The notes under the pieces were generated by a model. The model was not told where the DNA came from. It made no database searches and saw nothing but the letters and a program-made list of their open reading frames with translations. 64,000 nucleotides of DNA from Leishmania martiniquensis. Lineage: Eukaryota; Euglenozoa; Kinetoplastea; Trypanosomatida; Trypanosomatidae. The DNA is taken from contig NC_090165.1 of NCBI RefSeq assembly GCF_017916325.1, positions 846,001 through 910,000 on the forward strand. The letters are read 5' to 3'. The translations under genes were made by a program, and so were the position numbers. Within the stretch, counting starts at the first letter, position 1, and each line of letters opens with the position of its first letter. This document shows, piece after piece, positions 57,604 through 64,000 of this stretch.

Positions 57604-60306
57604 CTAAGCCACATCCGAGTCCAGCGCAATCGTCACAGGGACACAGCGAAGCTTCCGCTCTCGATTGACCGGGGCCACCGCAACTAGCTCTAGCAACGCT
57701 GGACGTGGAGCCATTCGAACCACACAATTTGCCTCGTTACTTGCCGTCGCAAAGTTGTTCGTGTCGCCGGTGGCAGTGTTAGTATGGCACGCGTGGCTGT
57801 GTGCACTGCTGCTCTGCTTCCGGTTCGGCACGGGCAAGCCATCGATCACGGCCGGCTCGAGGTGAAGGGAAGGCAGCTTACGCACCGCTGGCACCGCCTC
57901 CTCGCACGCCAGCTGGTGCCGAGAGGTCGATGTGTAGGATACCATCTTTGCCGTTTCAATGCACCCCACATAGTGAGGCAGGTAGAAGACGGTCTGATGC
58001 GCTGGGGAGCCTCCCGACGAATCCGGCGGCTGAAGCGAGTGCAAGTCAACAGGGGTAAAGTAGGCTGAGACATACGCGTAGAGCTGCGATAGGACCTCGT
58101 ACGAGAAGGTAGCGCGGTCGTCGGCCTTGAAGTCTGCTGTAAGCACATCGTAAACAATCTTGAGCTCCTCCAGCTTGTTGTTTGCGATGGGCTCCGTGCA
58201 AAGCGGGTAGACGCCGAGTCGCCGCAGAGACGCCTCGACACGCACTGGCGGCGACGGCGAGGGGCAGTGCAAGTTGGCCAAGGAGCCGCCCATGTGCGCC
58301 TCTACTTCAGGCCATGTGCGCGTCTTGTCAAAGGTGCAACGTGGGGTCGCACTCTGAACATTCCGCTTGTGCGAGTCCTCGAGCCGCCGCTTTGCGGAAA
58401 GACGGCGATGGATGGTAACCACCATGAGGAAGAGACGCACTGTCATGGCGGCCATCTCCAGCGGCAGCACATTGAGCGTCACGGCACCTTTGGAGAGGAT
58501 GAGCGACCGCACCTGCTCTAGCGGCACGCGATGTCTCAGCTCTAAGGGTCGGTAAAGGCTAGCGCGCTGCGTGCACTCAGTGCTACAATACTCGACGTCG
58601 TCCTCCATTTCTGTGCCCCTCGGAGAGGAGAGGGGCGGTGAGATGGCCGCGGCGGATGGTGTGCTCGCTGCCGCCGTCGTCGGTACTGCGGACGAATGGT
58701 CCGCGGTGCTACTGCCGCTGCCGCTGGGTTGCGCAGAGGCGCTGAAAACGCGGAAGCAGACTGGGCAGCGGTGTGGCGGCTCCTTTGCCACAAATACAGA
58801 ATGCGTCGAAACGATTGGCGTGACTTCGGTGCATAGTACGCTCTCCGCCGCGACAGCGGCGCTCACGCGAAGTCGCTTTCGGTAATAGCAATCTAGCACC
58901 AAGTAGCAGCTCCCCTTTTCGGCCCGCAGCTGAGACTGAAGGTAGTGCATGTGGTTGCTCAACTCCCTAATACGCTCTAGCTCCAAACTGTAGGGCAGCA
59001 TGATGCACGCGTGCGCGGTGGCTGCGGCGGCCTCGCTGAACTGACCTAGGCCGCAGTGCACACGTGCCAGGCTCAGATAGCCGCGCACCCAGCGTGGCTC
59101 TAGCTGCACGCACCGCTGCGCGTCGTCCAGGGCTTCGCGGTAACGCTCCAAAAAGACGAAGATGCGCGAGCGCAAGATGAAGGCGTCTACGAGTGCCGCA
59201 GCCTTTGGCGATGCGTCGCCGGAAGTAGAAAGGGTATCGCCTGCATCCGCGTCAGCGTCTGAACTCGCTGCTGGCGGCTTTGATTGAGCGTCGATGTACT
59301 CGTTGACTGAGGCCAACGCCTTCTCGAACGTGCCGCCAAAGAAGGCCTCCTGCGCCTTCTCCAGCCCCGTCCCTCGCACCTTCTCAAAGTCATACGCCGG
59401 CATCGCTTCAAAGAGGTAGTGGCCTACAAAGCCGCTGTGCCCGCTCGGCTCCAAGGGCTCGCGACACGCCGCTCGAGGACCGAGCATGCCATACGCGCCG
59501 GATCCCAGTCCGTAGGAATCGCAGTGATGTGGCACACTATCGTAAGGCTCGATGGGCTGCAACGACAGGCACGACGTGGGCAGGCACAACGTGAAGTACA
59601 TGTCGGACGCCTTGCTTCGAAAACGGACGAGTGTCATGTTGCCGGTGTGCCGCACGATCTCGCCGCTCAGCCGTCCGTTGCAGACTGGAGGATACGAGGC
59701 GCTGAAGTTGCAGCTCAGCTGCGTGGCCACGTCGTCCTCGTCAACCACCCATACCGTCGCCCCCACCGGGAGTTGGTCTTGCGTCAAGCACGGCATCACC
59801 GCCTTCCGCTGCAACGATGTGAGATCGAAAATGGGGTCTGGCACGAAAAGAACGCCGTCTTCGCCAGCGTCGTCGGAAGAGCTCGCCCCGTCCTCGTCGT
59901 CGCACAGCGGCAGGCTCCCTTCCCCACCCGTGAACGTACCCCACAAGACATCTGAAGAGGAAGACGGCGAAGATGCGCTGGAGCTGCTCATTTCCTCTTC
60001 GTCCGCGTCTTTGTCTCTACTGTCCTCACCGCTGTTAAGAAAGTCATCACTGTCGCAGTCACGATTATGAGATGAGGCCGAAATCGACGAGGAGGCGATC
60101 TCAGTTGCGAAGGCGGCAGTGGCGCCACGCGTGTTTCCTAGACGCTGGAGAGCTGCACTGAACAGGTCTGCGGCAGTCGTCGATGTACCACCGCCGCTTC
60201 TACCACCCACGTCCCACACAGAGGACGAAGAGGATGAGGCTTGGGTGGACGATCCCGATGCTGCTGCTGCTGCGGCGGCGGCGCTCAGATCCTTACTGGA
60301 GTTCAT
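57604..60306 (-). CDS. TPR/MYND/SET-like protein resembling SMYD4
   Basis: The protein has 900 residues from ATG 60306 (MNSSKDLSAA). An Ala/Ser/Asp-rich N-terminus (1-150) precedes TPR helices (about 309-435: AQEAFFGGTFEKALASVNEY, then RSRIFVFLERYREALDDAQR). A split SET-like region follows: strands RLRVSAAVAAESVLCTEVTP (about 480-500), a MYND-like zinc site (CPVC at about 512; YCSTEC at about 572) with a long Ser/Pro insert between, and C-terminal strands (about 839-900). This TPR-SET-MYND order is that of SMYD4. The SET hallmarks are weak: the NHSCxPN motif appears as TNNFATASNEANC and the final YG is absent, so methyl transfer is doubtful. The frame extends to 60585 upstream, but this is low-complexity; an AG at 60323-60322 near the ATG fits trans-splicing. 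Confidence 0.78.
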   Translation of the reverse strand: MNSSKDLSAAAAAAAASGSSTQASSSSSSVWDVGGRSGGGTSTTAADLFSAALQRLGNTRGATAAFATEIASSSISASSHNRDCDSDDFLNSGEDSRDKDADEEEMSSSSASSPSSSSDVLWGTFTGGEGSLPLCDDEDGASSSDDAGEDGVLFVPDPIFDLTSLQRKAVMPCLTQDQLPVGATVWVVDEDDVATQLSCNFSASYPPVCNGRLSGEIVRHTGNMTLVRFRSKASDMYFTLCLPTSCLSLQPIEPYDSVPHHCDSYGLGSGAYGMLGPRAACREPLEPSGHSGFVGHYLFEAMPAYDFEKVRGTGLEKAQEAFFGGTFEKALASVNEYIDAQSKPPAASSDADADAGDTLSTSGDASPKAAALVDAFILRSRIFVFLERYREALDDAQRCVQLEPRWVRGYLSLARVHCGLGQFSEAAAATAHACIMLPYSLELERIRELSNHMHYLQSQLRAEKGSCYLVLDCYYRKRLRVSAAVAAESVLCTEVTPIVSTHSVFVAKEPPHRCPVCFRVFSASAQPSGSGSSTADHSSAVPTTAAASTPSAAAISPPLSSPRGTEMEDDVEYCSTECTQRASLYRPLELRHRVPLEQVRSLILSKGAVTLNVLPLEMAAMTVRLFLMVVTIHRRLSAKRRLEDSHKRNVQSATPRCTFDKTRTWPEVEAHMGGSLANLHCPSPSPPVRVEASLRRLGVYPLCTEPIANNKLEELKIVYDVLTADFKADDRATFSYEVLSQLYAYVSAYFTPVDLHSLQPPDSSGGSPAHQTVFYLPHYVGCIETAKMVSYTSTSRHQLACEEAVPAVRKLPSLHLEPAVIDGLPVPNRKQSSSAHSHACHTNTATGDTNNFATASNEANCVVRMAPRPALLELVAVAPVNRERKLRCVPVTIALDSDVA

Positions 60307-63300
60307 GCTGGCGGCGTGCGTCTGCGTATCCAAGAAGACTGCGAGGTTTCGTGGGCGTCTGTGCAACGCGAAAGAAGCGGAGGAAAAGAAAGGCACAGTG
60401 ATCAACGTAACGCGCAGTCGATCGCTGCGTCTCACAATCGTCACAAACACTCGAATGAGAAGCAGACGAATGCGTTGTCTTACGCGCACAAGACTACGAA
60501 GACAGCCAAACAAGCCCAACTCCCCCCCACACACACGCACCTGCCTCAACAGAGTTTTCGGTACACACAAGTCGCGCAGCACCACCGCGTCCTCTCATAA
60601 GTATGTCACTAATGGGATTGCACGTGAGTGGAAGAAAGAGAAAGGCAGGTTTGCGTGTGGCCTGATCACACGTGCGCTTGCGCCAGCGCCAGAGGCCCAC
60701 TCTGCGCCGCAACTCACAGCGTGTAGCCCGCGAGCAGCCAAAGGGAGGAAACGAGGAATTCAACAACCTAAGTGAAGCACTCCTGGCACACACACACAAA
60801 CGCGCGCGCACACATAGAGAACGCAACCCTGAAAGGTAAAAAAAAAGGCAAAAAGATGCAGCGGCTGATCGATGGAGATCGATTTCAGCAGCCTGACAGA
60901 CCACCAACTCGTAGCGAAAACGTACCCTGTTTTGGTGTCTTTTCCCCCCACTCCCCCCAGCCCCTCTGCGCGCGCGCGTGCCTTTGCTCGAAGTGTACGT
61001 GTACTAGAGAGTGAGTGTGTTTATCGGTGCTGTGATGGCTTTCGGTTTGTGTCTCGTCGGGGAAGGAGTACCCGGGGAGGAGGAAGGAGAAGCGGAGGGA
61101 CACTTCTCACTCACGGCGGCACTCCAATGGCTTCGAGAGCCGCAGAGTGTGGGGGCAAATACCAAAGGAAAGGGAGGAGAAGGTGGTGGTGGAGGCGGAA
61201 CGGGCAAAGGCATACAGAATTGAAGGATCGGGAGCAGCGCCGCGTGAGACGCTGGGAGCGCGAAAAGGGGAGGAGGGGGAAAAAGAGGGGGGATGCTCTG
61301 CTCCTTGCCGCGCTCTTTTTTCTTTTTTTGCCTTCGAGCCGCGATGTGCAAGATACGAGTGAGTGTCGGCTTGGCTTCAGCCGTTCGGGTACGCCCAGAC
61401 TACAAGCTGAGGAAAAGGTAAAAAAGTGGGTAAAAAGAAGAGGCTGAGAAGAGTGCCGTCAGTGGCGTAGAAGAAGTGACGAAGATGAAGATGAGCGGGG
61501 TGAAGGGTGAAAAGTGATGATGGCCGCACGTATGATGCGTGCAGCACGTACGTCAATATAAGGAGAAAAACGGGAGGAAGGGGGGAAGAGGGGGGAAGGA
61601 GGGCTAATGCAAACACGCACAGAAGAAAACACCCTTCCACTGCACTTACGAAAACGTTTCGTCTTCTCTTTCCGCCCCTTTTTCTTTCTGTTCCGTATGA
61701 AAGGGGAGCTTGTGCGCTGCGGTGCGTACTTCTCGCTCCCCTTTGGCGCACGAGGAGGGAGCAGCTGTGTGTTGAAGAAAAGGGGAGAGGAGCGACTTGG
61801 GATTGCGCAATACAGCCTCGCCGAAGATACAGGTGCACACAGACACACACACGCACGCCCAAACAAGAAAAAAAGAAGCGAGAAGGAGGGGACGGACAGG
61901 AACAACGTGTGGGAGTTGGAGCCGATGCTCTCTGCGCGCACAAGCTCAAGAAAGCACACCGAGCAATGGAGATCACAATGAACGAGCGACAGGGCGAAGC
62001 ACACAGACAAACAAAAAGATCTTGGGCGCTCTTTGTGTGTCTGTGTGTGTGTGTGTACTTAAGTGTGCAGAAAGGGAAAAACACAACCGAAAAGGGAAAA
62101 ATATGCGTACTGTTGCCTTTATTTAGTGAATGTGCCCACATACATGCACATATATGTATTTGTGTGTAAATATATATAGAGAGAGACGCTACGTACGCGC
62201 CTACACACAGAGGTGCGCCGTCCTGCCACTTTTCTTTCGCTCGGCACGTCGACTTCTGTCCGCGCGTGTGCGACCGCCGCTGACCTTTTTCGTCTCTCCT
62301 CTCCTCGCCTTCTTCGATCCTCTTCCTTTGTGTGTGTGCGTGTGTCTGTGCGTATGTACCGATGCTTCTTTTCTTGCCAATCCGCGCCCGTTTTTTTTTG
62401 GCTCGACTCCCTTTCTCTCGTGCTCTCAGTCTAGCGCGGTGGCTCAGCTACTAAATGGGCTTCCGATGATCGATGTGTTTGTGTGTGTGTGTGGGGGGGA
62501 TAGTGCCGCAGCGCGGAAGGAGGTGGAGGTAAGGAGGAAAGGGGTGAGGGAAAGAGGCCCGCTACAGCTGTTCACACCATGGAGAAAGTAAAACAAAAGG
62601 CCGCGCGGGGCAGTGTGATGCGAGCAAACGTAGTCGGCGGGAGGAAGCATACAAAAAAAAAGCAGTTGGCACATACGAGTGATGCATGCACATGGGCACG
62701 TAGGAGAAGGGGCAAAGGAGGGAAGAGAAAAGTTCAAGTGAAACAGCAAGAGCAAAGGCTTGGAGACTGCACATCATGACATCAACGCTCTGTATGAGCA
62801 GGGGTGGAAGAGGGCGCGTGTGTGTAATCGGAAAAGGCGGCAAAGTAAGCGGTCAACCACGCAAAATAATGTGCAGAAGCGCTCTTCGATCCCTCCCTTC
62901 CTCTCCTCTCCAGTGGACAAGAGCATGCCGACTGCAAAGAATCGGAGCTCAGCTAGCGACCCCCCACCCAAAAATGGAACAGCTCTTTACAGCAGCCAAG
63001 GCTCGCCCCGTATATTGAAACACATTCAGAGAGAGGGAAAAGTTAACTTCACCATAGCAGAGCGTCTCTCGCCCCAAGTTGATGCGCGCCTCCACTTCCT
63101 TCTACTGCCTTCCATAGGACGCTCAAGCTGCAACCGCTCTACTCGTGCCTGCAGGCTAACTCTCAATCGGTCGTGTGGCTCTTCATTGCACACGTAAGCG
63201 CGATTCAAAACAAGCAGCTTCCGTTTAGCCGGCAGCACAGTCTCTCAAGGAATCAGCGGCGTGTGGCTCTCGCCATCACAAGAGCATCGGCAGCTGAAGA

Positions 63301-63452
63301 AGAGAGGGAGAGCAGTAACGCACAGCAGGCACACCGGCAACCCAACGCGGCCCGGCGCGTAGACGTCCATGACCTCTCGCTCGCCTCGGGCGGCCCGCTG
63401 CAGCAGCCTTCAGAACTAGCTCACCTTCATGATGTATAGCTCCGCACGCTGC
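60307..63452. other. Long intergenic spacer (3.1 kb)
   Basis: No gene supported. A purine-rich plus strand dominates 61150-62050, but about 62210-62410 is pyrimidine-rich on the plus strand. An AT-rich patch with TATATA motifs lies at about 62140-62180. From 62900 to 63450 composition is more balanced; this is probably the 3' UTR of the gene ending at 63453. Confidence 0.5.
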
Positions 63453-64000
63453 TTAACCGCCGGCGATCACAGTGAAGTGTTCATTCGGTGGCCTCACAGA
63501 GCCGTAAAAAACTTCTGGCGGACTCGACACAACAGCGTCGGAGATGGTCTTGTGCTCTGCAGCGGCAAGGAAGACTAGGGCCGCGGCAACTGCCGAGACT
63601 TGCAGACCGTCCTTGTGCTTCTCGTACGCTGCCATCAACTCCTCTCGGCTCGCTTCCAGCTCCTGGTAGAACTGGGCGCGTGTTCGCTGGTGCGATGTGC
63701 GCTCAAACGTGCGCTTGTACATAAGGTAGACCGCGCACGCCGCAATCACTGCGTAGATGCGCAGCAGCCGCGGGTTGCGCGTCGGTAACTCCGCGCTATC
63801 CGCGAGGTGGTCAACCATCCTCTGAAAGCGACTCTTTTCGTTTTGCTCCTTTTCCCTCAGCGCCGCGCGGCGCCGGAGCTCGGCGCTCATGTCGGCGTGT
63901 ACGGAAAAGGACGAATAGCGGGGCTGCTGCCCGCGCACAAGAGCACGGTCGAGCTCCACCCAGCTCTGATCGTCACGATTCTGGTACAAGTACCTTCCCT
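63453..64000 (-). CDS. Hypothetical protein with two hydrophobic segments, 5' partial
   Basis: The frame is open from the window edge to a stop at 63453. An in-frame ATG at 63890 would give 145 residues (MSAELRRRAA), but the upstream codons to 64000 look coding too and no AG follows the nearby pyrimidines, so the true start is probably outside the window. After a charged helix there is a membrane-type segment (RIYAVIAACAVYLMY), a coiled region (AQFYQELEASREELMAAYEK) and a second hydrophobic stretch (VSAVAAALVFLAAA). I do not recognise the family; a small two-pass organelle membrane protein is possible. It is the first gene of the array seen here. Confidence 0.7.
   Translation of the reverse strand, partial: GRYLYQNRDDQSWVELDRALVRGQQPRYSSFSVHADMSAELRRRAALREKEQNEKSRFQRMVDHLADSAELPTRNPRLLRIYAVIAACAVYLMYKRTFERTSHQRTRAQFYQELEASREELMAAYEKHKDGLQVSAVAAALVFLAAAEHKTISDAVVSSPPEVFYGSVRPPNEHFTVIAGG

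Overview
The window looks like a trypanosomatid nuclear chromosome, most likely Leishmania or a close relative. Every convincing gene lies on the minus strand in one head-to-tail array, as expected of a polycistronic unit. The genes are intronless and GC-rich. The mRNA-sense strand of the spacers is full of polypyrimidine tracts followed by AG, the usual signal for spliced-leader trans-splicing. No strand switch, tRNA, rRNA, CRISPR array or bacterial-type promoter was seen. From memory, the sphingosine-1-phosphate lyase gene sits on chromosome 30 in Leishmania, so this may be the syntenic region; that is not verified here.

In transcription order (high to low coordinate) the genes are: a membrane protein cut by the window edge (63453-64000); a TPR protein resembling SMYD4 (57604-60306); a 1220-residue protein with a kinase-like N-terminus (49337-52999); a membrane-anchored PTH2-fold protein (47308-48150); a Clp1-like protein without a P-loop (45025-46305); an unknown membrane-type protein (43392-44150); a giant 3790-residue multidomain protein (28931-40303); a 300-residue coiled coil (27265-28167); an ARL3-like GTPase (25712-26251); a RING/B-box/coiled-coil protein of TRIM type (23145-24785); sphingosine-1-phosphate lyase (19201-20814); a DZIP1/Iguana-like zinc-finger protein (12730-16344); a lipase-fold protein without its serine (10201-11253); a SET-domain gene with a broken 3' half (4784-6268); an RlmI-type methyltransferase-fold protein without catalytic motifs (1710-3110); and an unknown protein running off the left edge (1-1070).

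Spacers are long (0.3-4.6 kb) and hold most of the repeats. A 541-bp sequence occurs twice in direct orientation exactly 14,005 bp apart (3486-4026 and 17491-18031), with one substitution found. Its size and its place downstream of coding regions fit a SIDER2-type degenerate retroposon. A second repeat family is present as a longer minus-strand copy (7716-7970) and a shorter, internally deleted plus-strand copy (17212-17294).

The most striking feature of the gene set is how many enzyme folds have lost their catalytic residues: RlmI-type methyltransferase, class-3-lipase-like, Clp1, PTH2, papain-like (inside the giant protein), kinase-like and SMYD4-like proteins. The DZIP1-like, ARL3-like and TRIM-like genes hint at cilium and ubiquitin functions. 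The genes do not form an operon-like pathway; in trypanosomatids neighbours on a unit are usually unrelated.
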